Shown: positions 50,131-60,756 of the stretch, in pieces | Position numbering within the stretch: the stretch's first letter is position 1 | How the letters are laid out: every line of letters starts with the position of its first letter | Origin: Pseudomonas sp. MRSN 12121 | GTDB lineage: Bacteria; Pseudomonadota; Gammaproteobacteria; Pseudomonadales; Pseudomonadaceae | DNA length: 64,000 nucleotides | NCBI RefSeq assembly: GCF_000931465.1 | Contig: NZ_CP010892.1 | Coordinates: forward strand, 1,054,001 to 1,118,000 | Reading direction: 5' to 3' | Program-made: the position numbers and the translations under genes | Notes under the pieces: generated by a model | Databases searched by the model: none | What the model was told of the DNA's origin: nothing | Seen by the model: only the letters and a program-made list of their open reading frames with translations

Positions 50131-50628
50131 AGTCCCCTCACCTCCTACCGGAAAGCCGGGCATAAAAAAGGCCGCTGCAAGGCAGCGGCCGAAGTAAGAC
50201 GTTAGATCAAGGAGCAACAAATCAACGTCAGTGAACACCCGGTGAAGATCTGAATATCGTTGCTTCAAACCTTCTGAATCCTTTGGCCCCGAGGTGGCGC
50301 GGTCACACCTCTGGACGACCCTGCATGGCGGCTTGCCGTGAGAGCGAGGTCAGAATAAGGGCTGGCCGGGCAATGAAAAATAGCGATTCGGGACAAGGAC
50401 TGTTACAGCCTGGGCAACAGTGGTGCACAGCCCCCGCGGGCGCTCCGCAACGGTGCCATTGATCCACCTGATACCCGTTCATCCAGGCCGTCGATGCCTC
50501 GCGCAAAGGCCCGTCCGGCAAGGACATTCATCCTTTCGGGCGACAACACGAATACCTCCTTGGTGCGCTTATCGCTCCCGTGCGCGGGCAGTAGGGTGAA
50601 GCCTCCTGTCATTCACCGGGGAAGACGC
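50131..50628. other. 498-base gap with a candidate minus-strand small RNA
   Basis: No protein gene is seen. Near its left end is a strong hairpin with a minus-strand T-tract (50165-50190), with no minus-strand gene to end. The right 100 bases should hold the DUF1302 promoter and leader, with GGGGAAG as ribosome site. Confidence 0.45.
50164..50300 (-). ncRNA. possible small RNA ended by an intrinsic terminator
   Basis: On the minus strand the region ends in GGCCGCTGC-CTT-GCAGCGGCC followed by six Ts, a textbook terminator, yet no open frame with coding character leads to it. Upstream, a GAAGCAACGATATTC... stretch has mixed composition. No promoter could be placed and no known RNA family was recognised. 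The 5' end given is only a guess. Confidence 0.35.
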
Positions 50629-52422
50629 ATGACAAAAACAACAATGCGCGCCATCTTCAAACCGCAGGCCCTGGCCGTCGCGGTGGCCTTGGGCTGCTGC
50701 GCCCAGGCGCAGGCCGTGTCATTCAACATCGGGGAAATCGAGGGGCAGTTCGATTCTTCGCTGTCCATCGGCGCCAGCTGGGGCATGCGCGACGCCGACA
50801 AGGACCTGGTGGGGGTGGTCAACGGCGGCCGCGGCCAGTCGTCCACCGGTGACGATGGGCGCCTGAACTTCAAGAAAGGCGAGACCTTCTCGAAGATCTT
50901 CAAGGGCCTCCACGACCTGGAGTTGAAATACGGCGACACCGGCGTCTTCGTCCGGGGCAAGTACTGGTACGACTTCGAACTCAAGGATGAAGACCGCGAG
51001 TTCAAGCCCATCAGCGACCACAATCGCAAGGAGGGCGCCAAGTCTTCCGGCGGGCAGATCCTCGACGCTTTCATCTATCACAACTATTCCATCGCCGACC
51101 TGCCGGGCACCGTACGCGCCGGCAAGCAGGTGGTCAGCTGGGGCGAGAGCACCTTCATCGGCAACTCGATCAACAGCATCAACCCGATCGACGTCTCGGC
51201 GTTTCGCCGCCCTGGCGCCGAGATCAAGGAAGGCCTGATCCCGGTGAACATGCTGTTCGCCTCCCAGGGCCTGACCGACCGCCTGACCGTGGAAGGGTTC
51301 TACCAGCTGGAATGGGACCAGACCGTGGTCGACAACTGCGGCACCTTCTTCGGCAACGACGTGGTGGCGGACGGCTGCACCAGCGGCTACACCGTCGGCA
51401 GCCCGGCGATCCGGCCGCTGCAACCGATTGCCGCGGCGTTCGGCCAGGGTTTCACCGTGGCGCCCGAAGGCGTGGTCATCGGCCGCGCCGGCGATCGCGA
51501 CGCCCGCGACTCCGGGCAGTGGGGCACGGCCTTGCGCTGGATGGGCGACGACACCGAGTACGGCCTGTACTTCATGAACTACCACGCCCGCACCCCGACG
51601 GTCGGCACCATCACCGCCGGGAGCAGCACCCTGGCGAGCATTCCGGGGATCGTCAGCACCGCCAACAGGATCGCCCCGGGCACCGGTGCGGCCCTGGCCC
51701 AGAGCGTGATGCTCGGGCGCGGCCAGTACTACCTCGAATACCCGGAAGACATCCGCCTGTACGGCGCCAGCTTCTCCACCACGCTGCCCACCGGCACCGC
51801 CTGGACCGGCGAGATCAGCTATCGGCCCAACGCCCCGGTGCAGATCAACACCAACGACCTGACCCTGGCGCTGGTCAACCCGATCGCCGGTGGCCTGGCG
51901 TCGCCGGTACGGACGTCTCCGGGCGCCGACAACACCGGTTACCGGCGCAAGGAAATCACCCAGTTGCAGAGCACCCTGACCCAGTTCTTCGACCAGGTGC
52001 TGGGCGCCGACCGCCTGACCCTGGTGGGCGAGGCGGCGATCGTGCATGTCGGCGGCCTGGAGTCGAAAAGCCAGCTGCGCTACGGCCGCGACTCGGTCTA
52101 CGGCCAGTACGGCTTCGGCGGCGATACCGATGGGTTCGTCACGGCCACCTCCTGGGGTTACCGCGCCCGGGCGATCCTCGACTACAACAACCTGATCGGC
52201 GGGGTGAACATCAAGCCCAACCTGTCCTGGTCCCACGACGTCAACGGCTACGGGCCCAACGGCCTGTTCAACGAAGGCGCCAAGGCGGTGAGCCTCGGGG
52301 TCGATGCCGACTACCGCAACACCTACACCGCCAGCCTCAGCTACACCGACTTTTTCGGTGGCGACTACAACACCCTCAAAGACCGCGATTTCCTCGCATT
52401 GAGCTTCGGCGTGAACTTCTGA
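50629..52422 (+). CDS. DUF1302 outer-membrane-type protein
   Basis: A 597-residue exported protein with a signal peptide (about residues 1-28, ending AQAQA) and a beta-rich body made of alternating aromatic strands that ends in an aromatic residue (LSFGVNF), as in outer-membrane barrels. The DUF1302 family always travels with DUF1329. I choose ATG 50629, since GGGGAAG lies upstream and the signal peptide begins there; the frame is open further upstream. Likely substrate uptake or export of hydrophobic compounds; this is inference. Confidence 0.9.
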   Translation: MTKTTMRAIFKPQALAVAVALGCCAQAQAVSFNIGEIEGQFDSSLSIGASWGMRDADKDLVGVVNGGRGQSSTGDDGRLNFKKGETFSKIFKGLHDLELKYGDTGVFVRGKYWYDFELKDEDREFKPISDHNRKEGAKSSGGQILDAFIYHNYSIADLPGTVRAGKQVVSWGESTFIGNSINSINPIDVSAFRRPGAEIKEGLIPVNMLFASQGLTDRLTVEGFYQLEWDQTVVDNCGTFFGNDVVADGCTSGYTVGSPAIRPLQPIAAAFGQGFTVAPEGVVIGRAGDRDARDSGQWGTALRWMGDDTEYGLYFMNYHARTPTVGTITAGSSTLASIPGIVSTANRIAPGTGAALAQSVMLGRGQYYLEYPEDIRLYGASFSTTLPTGTAWTGEISYRPNAPVQINTNDLTLALVNPIAGGLASPVRTSPGADNTGYRRKEITQLQSTLTQFFDQVLGADRLTLVGEAAIVHVGGLESKSQLRYGRDSVYGQYGFGGDTDGFVTATSWGYRARAILDYNNLIGGVNIKPNLSWSHDVNGYGPNGLFNEGAKAVSLGVDADYRNTYTASLSYTDFFGGDYNTLKDRDFLALSFGVNF

Positions 52423-52445
52423 CCCGACCCAGGAAGGACAATTTT

Positions 52446-53813
52446 ATGCGCAAGACGATTTTGCAATGCGGTGCCCTGGCCCTGACCCTGTTGGCGGCCA
52501 ACGTGATGGCGGCGGTCAGCCCGCAGGAAGCGGACCGGCTCGGCACCAGCCTGACCCCGGTCGGCGCCGAGAAGGGCGGCAATGCCGACGGCTCGATCCC
52601 GGCCTGGACCGGCGGCATCGGCAAGAACGCCGGCGCGGTGGATGCCAAGGGCTTCCTCGCCGACCCGTTCGCCAACGAGAAGCCGCTGTTCACCATCACC
52701 GCGGCCACGGTCGACAAATACAAGGACAAGCTGTCCGACGGCCAGGTGGCGATGTTCAAGCGCTACCCGGAAACCTACAAGATCCCGGTCTACCCGACCC
52801 ATCGCACGGTGGGCCTGCCGCCCGACATCTACGAGTCGGCGAAGCGCAGCGCCTTGAACGTTACCTCGATCAACGAGGGCAACGGCCTGGCCAATTTCAC
52901 CGGCAACCGCTACTACGCCTTCCCGATTCCGAAGAGCGGCGTGGAAGTGCTGTGGAACCACATCACCCGTTATCACGGCGGCAATCTGCGGCGCATCATC
53001 ACCCAGGCCACCCCGCAGACCAACGGCAGCTTCACGCCGATCCGCTTCGAAGAGGAAGTGGCGGTGCCGCAGCAGATTCCGGACATGGACCCGCAAAAGA
53101 GCGCCAACGTGCTGAGCTACTTCAAGCAGGCGGTGACCGCCCCGGCCCGCCTGGCCGGCAACGTGCTGCTGGTGCACGAGACCCTCGACCAGGTGAAGGA
53201 GCCGCGCCTGGCGTGGATCTACAACGCCGGCCAGCGCCGAGTGCGCCGCGCCCCGCAAGTGGCCTACGACGGGCCGGGCACCGCCGCCGACGGCCTGCGC
53301 ACCTCGGACAACTTCGACATGTTCTCCGGCGCGCCGGACCGTTATGACTGGAAGCTGGTGGGCAAGAAGGAGATGTACATTCCCTACAACGCCTACAAGC
53401 TCGATTCGACGAGCCTCAAGTACGACGACATCATCAAGGCCGGGCACATCAACCAGGACCTGACCCGCTACGAGCTGCACCGGGTCTGGGAAGTGATCGG
53501 CACGGTCAAGCCCGGCGAGCGGCATATCTACGCCAAGCGCCATATGTATATCGACGAGGACAGCTGGCAGGTGGCGCTGGTGGACCACTACGACGGTCGC
53601 GGCCAGTTGTGGCGGGTGGCCGAAGGGCATACGCAGTTCTATTACAACGCCCAGGTGCCGGCCTATACCCTCGAAGCGCTGTACGACCTCATCGCCGGGC
53701 GCTACATCGCCCTGGGGATGAAGAACGAGGAGAAGCACGGCTACGAGTTCGGCTTCGCCGCCAAGGCCGCCGACTACACCCCGGCCGCCCTGCGTGCAAG
53801 CGGTGTGCGTTAA
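52446..53813 (+). CDS. DUF1329 periplasmic protein
   Basis: A 455-residue exported protein with a signal peptide (about residues 1-22, ending VMAA) and the DUF1329 domain, which resembles LolB/LolA-type lipid-handling folds. It lies 23 bases after the DUF1302 gene and is followed by a terminator, so the two form one transcript. The pair is common in pseudomonads that use terpenes, steroids or other hydrophobic substrates; the role here is not known. Confidence 0.9.
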   Translation: MRKTILQCGALALTLLAANVMAAVSPQEADRLGTSLTPVGAEKGGNADGSIPAWTGGIGKNAGAVDAKGFLADPFANEKPLFTITAATVDKYKDKLSDGQVAMFKRYPETYKIPVYPTHRTVGLPPDIYESAKRSALNVTSINEGNGLANFTGNRYYAFPIPKSGVEVLWNHITRYHGGNLRRIITQATPQTNGSFTPIRFEEEVAVPQQIPDMDPQKSANVLSYFKQAVTAPARLAGNVLLVHETLDQVKEPRLAWIYNAGQRRVRRAPQVAYDGPGTAADGLRTSDNFDMFSGAPDRYDWKLVGKKEMYIPYNAYKLDSTSLKYDDIIKAGHINQDLTRYELHRVWEVIGTVKPGERHIYAKRHMYIDEDSWQVALVDHYDGRGQLWRVAEGHTQFYYNAQVPAYTLEALYDLIAGRYIALGMKNEEKHGYEFGFAAKAADYTPAALRASGVR

Positions 53814-53835
53814 GGCCCTGGAGGCATACGCTGGC

Positions 53836-53863
53836 AAAAGGCGACCGACCGGTCGCCTTTTTT
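53836..53863 (+). terminator. intrinsic terminator after DUF1329 gene
   Basis: AAAAGGCGACC (53836-53846) pairs with GGTCGCCTTTT (53851-53861) and continues into a T-tract. Confidence 0.88.
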
Positions 53864-53962
53864 ATGGGCGCGGATCAGCGTGCTGAATACTTCTCAACAA
53901 GCACCGGCGACAGGGCTAGGGTGAGGGCACGCAGGCTAAAACTATAAAAAAGGCACGCCGCA

Positions 53963-56494
53963 ATGACCGCCATGCTCTCCTGTCCCGGATTCCTGCCTCG
54001 CCTTTCGTCCCATCATTTGTCCCGCAGCCGCCTGAGTACCCCGCTCCTGGCATCGTCCGCCCGGGTGAAACTGCTCTGCGCGCCCGCCGGCAGCGGCAAG
54101 ACCGCGCTGTTGGTCGAATGCCTGCTGCGGGCACCGGCCGGGCACCGGGTGTGCTGGCTGCCCCAGGCGGGGGCGGCGCGCACCCCGCAGCAGCTGTGCG
54201 CCGAACTGGCCCGGGGGCTGGGCCTGGCGACTGCGGACGAGGCCAGCGTGTTGGGCCACCTGGCGCAGGTGCAGACCCCTACCTGGCTGTTTCTCGACGA
54301 CTATTGCCGGGCCGCGGCGCCGCCGCTGGACGGGCTGCTCGACCGCCTGCTGGCAATCAGCAACCCGGCGCTGACCTGGTGGCTGGGGGCCCGGCGTCGA
54401 CCGCAATGCAACTGGCCGCGGTTGCTGCTCGACGACGAACTCTACGAATGCACGGGCCCCGAGCTGGGCTTTACCCAGGCGGATATCGAGCAGTTGCTGG
54501 CGCAATTGCCGCAGCCGCTGTCGACGCACACCGCGGGCCGGATCCTGGAGCGCAGCGGCGGCTGGTGCGCCGGCGTGCGCATCGCCCTGCTCGAAGGCAG
54601 CGACCTGGCCGCCGCGCCGTGCAAGCCGGGGCGTCCCAATACCCTGCGCGAATACCTGGAGCACGAACTGTTCAGCGTGTTGCCGGCGGAGCTGGCCGAA
54701 GCCTGGCACGTGCTGGCGCACTTGCCGCGTTTCAACGCATCGTTGTGCGAGCATCTGTTCGGCTCCGGGGAGGGCGCCCAGCACCTGCGGGCGTTGCAGG
54801 AACTGGGATGCTTCATCGAACCCTTGGAGGAGGCGCCCGAGTGGCTGCAAGTGTTCGCTCCCCTGGCCCGGCTGATGCGCGACGAACCCTGGCCGGCGGG
54901 GCGCTCCTGGCACCGTCGGGCCTGCCAGTGGTTCGCCGCGCAGGAAGACTGGCAGGCGGCGTTCGAGCAAGCGCTGCTGGCACAGGAATACGAAGTCGCG
55001 GTCAGCCTGTTGCAACACTTCAGTTTCGAGCACCTGTTCGAGCGGCAGAACGTGGTGTTGCTGCTGCGCCTGCATGAACGGCAGGGCGACGAACTGCTGC
55101 TCGGCAGCCCGCAGCTGGTTGGCCTGCTGACGGCGGCCCTGCTGTTCGCCGGACGTTTCGACCAGGCCCGGGACTGCGTGGCGCAGATGGCCCGCTTCGC
55201 GCCGCAGCCAACGGCCTCCGGGCAGCGGCAACTGGTGGCGCGCTGGCAGGCGCAGCAGGGCTGGCTGTTGCACCTGCAAGGGTTGATGGAGCCAGCGCGG
55301 CTGCACTTTCTCGAAGCGCTCACCGAGTTGGCCGCCACGGCCTGGCCGACGCGCCTGCTGTGCCTGTCGGGCCTGACGCAGCAGGCCTTGCTACGGGGCG
55401 AACTGGAGCTGGCGCAGGCCCTCAACCGCGAAGCGCTGTGCCTGGCCCGGGCCGAGGGTTCGGTGGTGTTCGAGGCCTTGCTGGAACTGGACCATGCGCA
55501 GTTGCTGGAGCAGCGCGGGGCGCCGCATCGGGCGGAAAGCCTGCTCGACGCCATGCAGCACTTATTGAGTGACCAGGCCCGTCGGGCCGAGCCCTTGCTC
55601 GGACGCATCGCCCTGCGCCGTGGACGCCTGGCGTTGCGCCAGGGCTATGTGGAACAGGCGGGCGAGCATTTTCAACATGGCCTCGAACTGTGTCTGCCGA
55701 ACCAGGACAAATACGTGCTGGACGGCTTTCTCGGGCAGGCGCTGCTGGCCGCCTACCGCAGCGACTATGCCCAGGCCTTCGTGACCCTGCGCGATGCCGA
55801 GCGGCTGATGCAGCAGCGGCAGATCCCCGATGGGCTGTACCGCGCGGTGCTGCTGCACGTCAGCAGCCTGGTCTGGTTGCAGCAGGGGCGGGCGGAGCTG
55901 GCCCATGAAGCCCTGCGGCGCGTCTTGCGTTACTACCGCGGCCCCGAGGCGCGGCAGGCACCGCCGACCACCCTCGAACTGATCCCGCGCCTTGAATGCC
56001 TGCTGGTGCTGGCCGAGGTTTACCTGCGGTGCGCCCAGGCTCCCGTCGCGGCCTTGCAGGCATTGCTGGCGCAGGCCCGGCAGCGGGGCATGCTGGGCCT
56101 GGAGGCCGAGTTGCAACTGGCCATGGCCGAGGTTGCCTACCTGCTGGGAGACTCGGCGCTGGCCGGGCAGGCGCTGAAGGACGGGCTGGCGCTCGCGGCG
56201 CGCTGCCAGTTGCATCAGGCGCAGCAGGCCCTGCGCCTGCGCCAGCCGGGCATCTTTGAGCTGGAGACGACGCCGGCCGAGGCGGCGCCGGCGTTCGAGG
56301 ACAGCCCGCTGAGCCAGCGCGAGCTGGAGGTGCTGCAACTGATCGCCCTGGGCAGCTCCAACCAGCAGATCGCCGAGCAGCTGTTCATTTCCCTGCATAC
56401 GGTCAAGACCCACGCCCGCCGCATTCACAGCAAGCTCGGGGTGGAGCGCCGGACCCAGGCGGTGGCCAGGGCCAAGGCGCTGGGGTTGATGTGA
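53963..56494 (+). CDS. MalT-like LuxR-family transcriptional activator
   Basis: An 843-residue STAND-type regulator. Walker A is [12 protein letters not shown] (about residues 37-48), Walker B TWLFLDDY (about 110-117), followed by a helical TPR-like region and a C-terminal LuxR helix-turn-helix ([26 protein letters not shown]..., about residues 783-843). Such proteins bind an inducer and ATP, oligomerise and activate promoters. It lies after the DUF1302/DUF1329 pair and probably controls it. Confidence 0.93.
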   Translation: MTAMLSCPGFLPRLSSHHLSRSRLSTPLLASSARVKLLCAPAGSGKTALLVECLLRAPAGHRVCWLPQAGAARTPQQLCAELARGLGLATADEASVLGHLAQVQTPTWLFLDDYCRAAAPPLDGLLDRLLAISNPALTWWLGARRRPQCNWPRLLLDDELYECTGPELGFTQADIEQLLAQLPQPLSTHTAGRILERSGGWCAGVRIALLEGSDLAAAPCKPGRPNTLREYLEHELFSVLPAELAEAWHVLAHLPRFNASLCEHLFGSGEGAQHLRALQELGCFIEPLEEAPEWLQVFAPLARLMRDEPWPAGRSWHRRACQWFAAQEDWQAAFEQALLAQEYEVAVSLLQHFSFEHLFERQNVVLLLRLHERQGDELLLGSPQLVGLLTAALLFAGRFDQARDCVAQMARFAPQPTASGQRQLVARWQAQQGWLLHLQGLMEPARLHFLEALTELAATAWPTRLLCLSGLTQQALLRGELELAQALNREALCLARAEGSVVFEALLELDHAQLLEQRGAPHRAESLLDAMQHLLSDQARRAEPLLGRIALRRGRLALRQGYVEQAGEHFQHGLELCLPNQDKYVLDGFLGQALLAAYRSDYAQAFVTLRDAERLMQQRQIPDGLYRAVLLHVSSLVWLQQGRAELAHEALRRVLRYYRGPEARQAPPTTLELIPRLECLLVLAEVYLRCAQAPVAALQALLAQARQRGMLGLEAELQLAMAEVAYLLGDSALAGQALKDGLALAARCQLHQAQQALRLRQPGIFELETTPAEAAPAFEDSPLSQRELEVLQLIALGSSNQQIAEQLFISLHTVKTHARRIHSKLGVERRTQAVARAKALGLM

Positions 56495-56534
56495 GCGTCG
56501 CCAGGGTCCGCACGAAAAGGCGGACAGCCAGCGC

Positions 56535-57326
56535 CTAGGGCTGGTAGCCCATGCGCCAGCTGACGGCGTGGGCCGCGGCCAGCAGGCGCTGCGCCGCCGG
56601 GCCGTGTTCATCGGCGTGGAACAGCGAGGTCGGGCCGACCACCGTCAGTACCGCGGCGATCTTGCCGGTGGCGTCGAACACCGGTGCCGACAAGGCATCC
56701 ACGCCTGGCATCAGCAGGCCGTGCACATGGTGCAGGCCCTGCTCGCGGATCTGTTGGCACAGCGCGGCATAGGCCGGTTCGTCCGCCAGGGCGTGGGGCG
56801 CATGGGCCTTGAGTTCCTGCTCGCGCAGGTCGACGGTCTCGCGGTGCGGCAGGTAGGCGCCGAACACCAGTCCGGTGGATGAGCTGAGCAGCGGCAGCAC
56901 CGAACCCAGTTGCGTCACCACCGTCACCGCACGCACCGCGGGTTCGATGTGCACCACGGTCGCGCCCTGGTTGCCCCATACCGCGAGAAAGCAGGTCTCG
57001 TTCAATTCATCCCGCAGCTCGGCCAGGGGCAGGGCGGCGATCTTCAACACGTCCAGGCTGCCCAGCGCGGCCATGCCGACCCGCAAGGCCTCGCGGCCCA
57101 GGCCGTAGTGGTTGGTGGCGGTGTTCTGTTCGGCGAAACCGCTGGCGATCAGCGCTTGCAGGTAGCGATGCACCTTGCTCGCGGGCATCTGCACATGTTC
57201 GGCCAGGCGCGACAGCGAGGTGGCCGGAGACAGCTCGGCCAGGGCCTTGAGGATGTCGGTGCCGACCTCGGCCGAGCGGACTTTCTGTTTGCCGTTGCTG
57301 TCGCTGGTGCTGCGCGGTTTTTCCAT
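56535..57326 (-). CDS. hmgR: IclR-family repressor of the homogentisate genes
   Basis: A 263-residue IclR regulator with an N-terminal winged helix (SAEVGTDILKALAELSPATSLSRLAEHV region) and a C-terminal effector domain. It is divergent from hmgA. In P. putida HmgR represses hmgABC and is released by homogentisate. A cluster of AATTACG repeats between the genes is its likely operator. Confidence 0.9.
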   Translation of the reverse strand: MEKPRSTSDSNGKQKVRSAEVGTDILKALAELSPATSLSRLAEHVQMPASKVHRYLQALIASGFAEQNTATNHYGLGREALRVGMAALGSLDVLKIAALPLAELRDELNETCFLAVWGNQGATVVHIEPAVRAVTVVTQLGSVLPLLSSSTGLVFGAYLPHRETVDLREQELKAHAPHALADEPAYAALCQQIREQGLHHVHGLLMPGVDALSAPVFDATGKIAAVLTVVGPTSLFHADEHGPAAQRLLAAAHAVSWRMGYQP

Positions 57327-57387
57327 GGAGGCGGTGTGATCCCGGGACGAATGGGCGTCTTTATAGCTTGACGGTCAATACCAATCA

Positions 57388-57414
57388 AATTACGTTATCC
57401 GTAATTCAATTACG
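57388..57414. promoter_or_regulatory. likely HmgR operator, three AATTACG repeats
   Basis: AATTACG (57388-57394), spacer TTATC, CGTAATT (57400-57406) form a perfect 7-bp palindrome, and a third AATTACG copy follows at 57408-57414. The array lies in the 166-base hmgR-hmgA gap. Operators for HmgR in P. putida are palindromic; the assignment here is by position. Confidence 0.65.
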
Positions 57415-57492
57415 ATAAAAATAACGCAAGCGTGCCCAGAGCTCTTCCCATGGAGTCGCAGGCCGTTGCCAACTCCATCCCCGGGAGGCTCC

Positions 57493-58797
57493 ATGAACCT
57501 CGATTCCACGGCGTCCGGACTGGCCTACCAGTCGGGTTTCGGCAACCAGTTTTCCTCCGAGGCCCTGCCCGGCGCCTTGCCCATCGGCCAGAACTCTCCG
57601 CAAAAAGCCCCCTACGGCCTGTACACCGAACTCTTCTCCGGCACGGCCTTCACCATGGTCCGCAGCGAAGCGCGGCGCACCTGGATGTACCGCATCCAGC
57701 CCTCGGCCAACCATCCGGCCTTCGTCAAGCTGGGGCGGCAACTGGCCGGCGGGCCGCTGGGCGAGATCACCCCCAACCGGCTGCGCTGGAACCCGCTGGA
57801 AATCCCCGCCGAGCCGACCGACTTCATCGACGGCCTGGTGAACATGGTCGCCAACTCGGCGGCGCAGAAACCCGCCGGGATCAGCATCTATACCTACCGC
57901 GCCAACCGTTCCATGGAGCGGGTGTTCTTCAATGCCGACGGCGAGCTGCTGCTGGTGCCCGAGCAGGGCCGCCTGCGCATCGCCACCGAGCTTGGGGTCA
58001 TGGAGGTCGAGCCGCTGGAAATCGCCGTGCTGCCCCGTGGCCTGAAATTCCGCGTGGAACTGCTGGACGCCCAGGCCCGCGGCTACATCGCCGAGAACCA
58101 TGGCGCGCCGCTGCGCCTGCCCGACCTGGGGCCGATCGGCAGCAACGGCCTGGCCAACCCGCGGGACTTCCTGACCCCGGTGGCCCATTACGAAGACCTC
58201 AAGCAGCCGACTACCCTGGTACAGAAATTCCTCGGCGAACTGTGGGGCTGCGAGCTGGATCATTCGCCGCTGAACGTCGTGGCCTGGCATGGCAACAACG
58301 TGCCGTACAAATACGACCTGCGCCGCTTCAACACCATCGGCACCGTCAGCTTCGATCACCCGGACCCGTCGATCTTCACCGTGCTGACTTCGCCCACCAG
58401 CGTGCACGGGCTGGCCAACCTCGACTTCGTGATCTTCCCGCCGCGCTGGATGGTGGCCGAGAACACCTTCCGTCCGCCGTGGTTCCACCGCAACCTGATG
58501 AACGAATACATGGGCCTGATCCAGGGCGCCTACGACGCCAAGGCCGAAGGCTTCGTGCCCGGCGGCGCGTCGCTGCACAGCTGCATGAGCGCCCACGGCC
58601 CGGATGGCGAGAGCTGCACCAAGGCGATCAACGCCGAGCTGCAGCCGTCGAAGATCGACAACACCATGGCCTTCATGTTCGAGACCAGCCAGGTGCTGCG
58701 CCCGAGCCAGTTCGCCCTGGAATGCCCGCAATTGCAGAACGACTATGACGCTTGCTGGGCCTCGCTGCCCGCCACCTTCAACCCGAATCGGAAATAA
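57493..58797 (+). CDS. hmgA: homogentisate 1,2-dioxygenase
   Basis: Opens the ring of homogentisate to maleylacetoacetate, using Fe(II). The 434-residue protein has the metal-ligand segments [14 protein letters not shown] and [13 protein letters not shown] take ATG 57493, preceded by GGGAGG; the frame opens upstream at 57466. It is first of the hmgA-hmgB-hmgC operon for phenylalanine and tyrosine degradation. Confidence 0.97.
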   Translation: MNLDSTASGLAYQSGFGNQFSSEALPGALPIGQNSPQKAPYGLYTELFSGTAFTMVRSEARRTWMYRIQPSANHPAFVKLGRQLAGGPLGEITPNRLRWNPLEIPAEPTDFIDGLVNMVANSAAQKPAGISIYTYRANRSMERVFFNADGELLLVPEQGRLRIATELGVMEVEPLEIAVLPRGLKFRVELLDAQARGYIAENHGAPLRLPDLGPIGSNGLANPRDFLTPVAHYEDLKQPTTLVQKFLGELWGCELDHSPLNVVAWHGNNVPYKYDLRRFNTIGTVSFDHPDPSIFTVLTSPTSVHGLANLDFVIFPPRWMVAENTFRPPWFHRNLMNEYMGLIQGAYDAKAEGFVPGGASLHSCMSAHGPDGESCTKAINAELQPSKIDNTMAFMFETSQVLRPSQFALECPQLQNDYDACWASLPATFNPNRK

Positions 58798-58800
58798 CCC

Positions 58801-60105
58801 ATGAATCAGCCAACCATTACCCGCAGCTGGGTGGCCTCCGCCAACGAACACCCCGACTTCCCGCTGCAGAACCTGCCGCTGGGTGTGTTCAGCGTCGCAG
58901 GTGGGGCGCCGCGCAGTGGCGTGGCCATCGGCGAGCACATCCTCGACCTGGAAGCGGCGCTCGACGCCGGGCTGTTCGAGGGCCCGGCCAAGGCGGCGGT
59001 GCAAGCCACCCGCGGCGGCCAGTTGAATGCCTTCTTCAGCCTGGGACGTGCGGCCCGGGTCGCCCTGCGCGAGCGCCTGCTGGAACTGCTCGGCGAAGGC
59101 AGCAGCCAACGTGGCCAGATCGAAGCCCTGGGGGCGAAACTGTTGCCCCTGGCCGCCGATTGCCAGATGCACCTGCCGGCGAAAATCACCGACTACACCG
59201 ACTTCTATGTCGGCATCGAGCACGCGCAGAACGTCGGCAAGCTGTTCCGTCCGGACAACCCGCTGCTGCCGAACTACAAGTACGTGCCGATCGGCTACCA
59301 CGGCCGCGCCTCGACTATCCGCCCATCCGGTGCCGACGTGCGCCGGCCCAAGGGCCAGACCCTGCCCGCCGGGCAGAGCGAGCCGACCTTCGGCCCCTGT
59401 GCCCGGCTGGACTACGAGCTGGAACTGGGGATCTGGATCGGCCAGGGCAACGAGCTGGGCGAGCCGATCGCCATTGGCGATGCCGCCGAGCACATCGCCG
59501 GTTTCTGCCTGCTCAACGACTGGTCGGCCCGCGATATCCAGGCCTGGGAATACCAGCCGCTGGGGCCGTTCCTGTCGAAGAGCTTCATCACCAGCGTCTC
59601 GCCCTGGGTGGTGACCGCCGAGGCCCTGGAGCCGTTCCGCCGCGCCCAGGCACCGCGTCCCGAGGGCGACCCGCAACCGCTGCCTTACCTGCTGGACAAC
59701 CGCGACCAGGCCGCTGGCGGCCTGGACATCGAGCTGGAAGTGCTGCTGCTCACCGCGGCGATGCGCGAGCAAGGCCTGCCGGCCCAGCGCCTGACCCTGA
59801 GCAACACCCAGTACATGTACTGGACCGTGGCGCAGATGGTCGCCCACCACAGCGTCAACGGCTGCCAGTTGCAGGCCGGCGACCTGTTCGGCTCGGGCAC
59901 CTTGTCGGGGCCGCAGAGCCATCAGTTCGGCAGCCTGCTGGAAATCACCGAAGGCGGTAAGAAACCGATCGAACTGGCATCCGGCGAAGTGCGCAAGTTC
60001 CTCGAGGACGGTGACGAGATCATCCTGCGCGGCCGCTGCCGCCGCGAGGGTTTCGCCTCCATCGGTTTCGGCGAATGCCGCGGCACCGTCCTGCCTGCCC
60101 GCTAA
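58801..60105 (+). CDS. hmgB: fumarylacetoacetase
   Basis: Hydrolyses fumarylacetoacetate to fumarate and acetoacetate, the last step of the pathway. The 434-residue protein has the FAH core segments FYVGIEHAQNVGKLFRP, PIGYHGRASTI and CLLNDWSARDIQAWEYQPLGPFLSKSF. It starts four bases after the hmgA stop. Confidence 0.96.
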   Translation: MNQPTITRSWVASANEHPDFPLQNLPLGVFSVAGGAPRSGVAIGEHILDLEAALDAGLFEGPAKAAVQATRGGQLNAFFSLGRAARVALRERLLELLGEGSSQRGQIEALGAKLLPLAADCQMHLPAKITDYTDFYVGIEHAQNVGKLFRPDNPLLPNYKYVPIGYHGRASTIRPSGADVRRPKGQTLPAGQSEPTFGPCARLDYELELGIWIGQGNELGEPIAIGDAAEHIAGFCLLNDWSARDIQAWEYQPLGPFLSKSFITSVSPWVVTAEALEPFRRAQAPRPEGDPQPLPYLLDNRDQAAGGLDIELEVLLLTAAMREQGLPAQRLTLSNTQYMYWTVAQMVAHHSVNGCQLQAGDLFGSGTLSGPQSHQFGSLLEITEGGKKPIELASGEVRKFLEDGDEIILRGRCRREGFASIGFGECRGTVLPAR

Positions 60106-60117
60106 GAGGTGCCTGTC

Positions 60118-60756
60118 ATGGAGCTCTATACCTACTACCGCTCGACCGCCTCCTACCGGGTGCGTATCGCGCTGGCGCTCAAGGGGCTGGATTACCAGGC
60201 GCTGCCGGTCAACCTGCTGGTCCCCGCCGGCGGCGCCAACCGCCAGCCGCAATACCTGGAGATCAACCCGCAGGGCCGGGTGCCGGCCCTGCGTACCGAC
60301 GACGGCGAGCTGCTGATCCAGTCGCTCGCGATCATCGAGTACCTCGAGGAGCGTTATCCACAGGTGCCGCTGCTCTCCAGGGAACTGGCGGCCCGCGCCC
60401 ACGAGCGCGCGGTGGCGATGCTGGTGTGCTGCGATATCCATCCGCTGCACAACTCCAGCACGCAGAATCTGCTGCGCCAGTGGGGCTACGACGAGGCCCG
60501 GTTGCTGGAGTGGATCGGCCACTGGATCGGCAACGGCCTGGCGGCGATCGAACAGCTGATCGGCGAGCAGGGCTATTGCTTCGGTGAACAGCCGGGGCTG
60601 GCCGACACCTGCCTGATTCCCCAGCTGTACGCCGCCGAGCGCTTCAAGGTGCCGCTGGACGCCTACCCACGGATTCGCCGGGTCGCGGCCCTGGCGGCGG
60701 AACACCCGGCGTTCCAGAAAGCCCATCCGGCCAACCAGCCCGATACACCTGCGTAG
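60118..60756 (+). CDS. hmgC: maleylacetoacetate isomerase
   Basis: A 212-residue glutathione-dependent zeta-class GST that isomerises maleylacetoacetate to fumarylacetoacetate. The active-site motif is STASYRVRIAL (the family's SSCSWRVRIAL), at about residues 9-19. AGAGG precedes ATG 60118; the gene follows hmgB by 12 bases. Also called maiA. Confidence 0.95.
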   Translation: MELYTYYRSTASYRVRIALALKGLDYQALPVNLLVPAGGANRQPQYLEINPQGRVPALRTDDGELLIQSLAIIEYLEERYPQVPLLSRELAARAHERAVAMLVCCDIHPLHNSSTQNLLRQWGYDEARLLEWIGHWIGNGLAAIEQLIGEQGYCFGEQPGLADTCLIPQLYAAERFKVPLDAYPRIRRVAALAAEHPAFQKAHPANQPDTPA

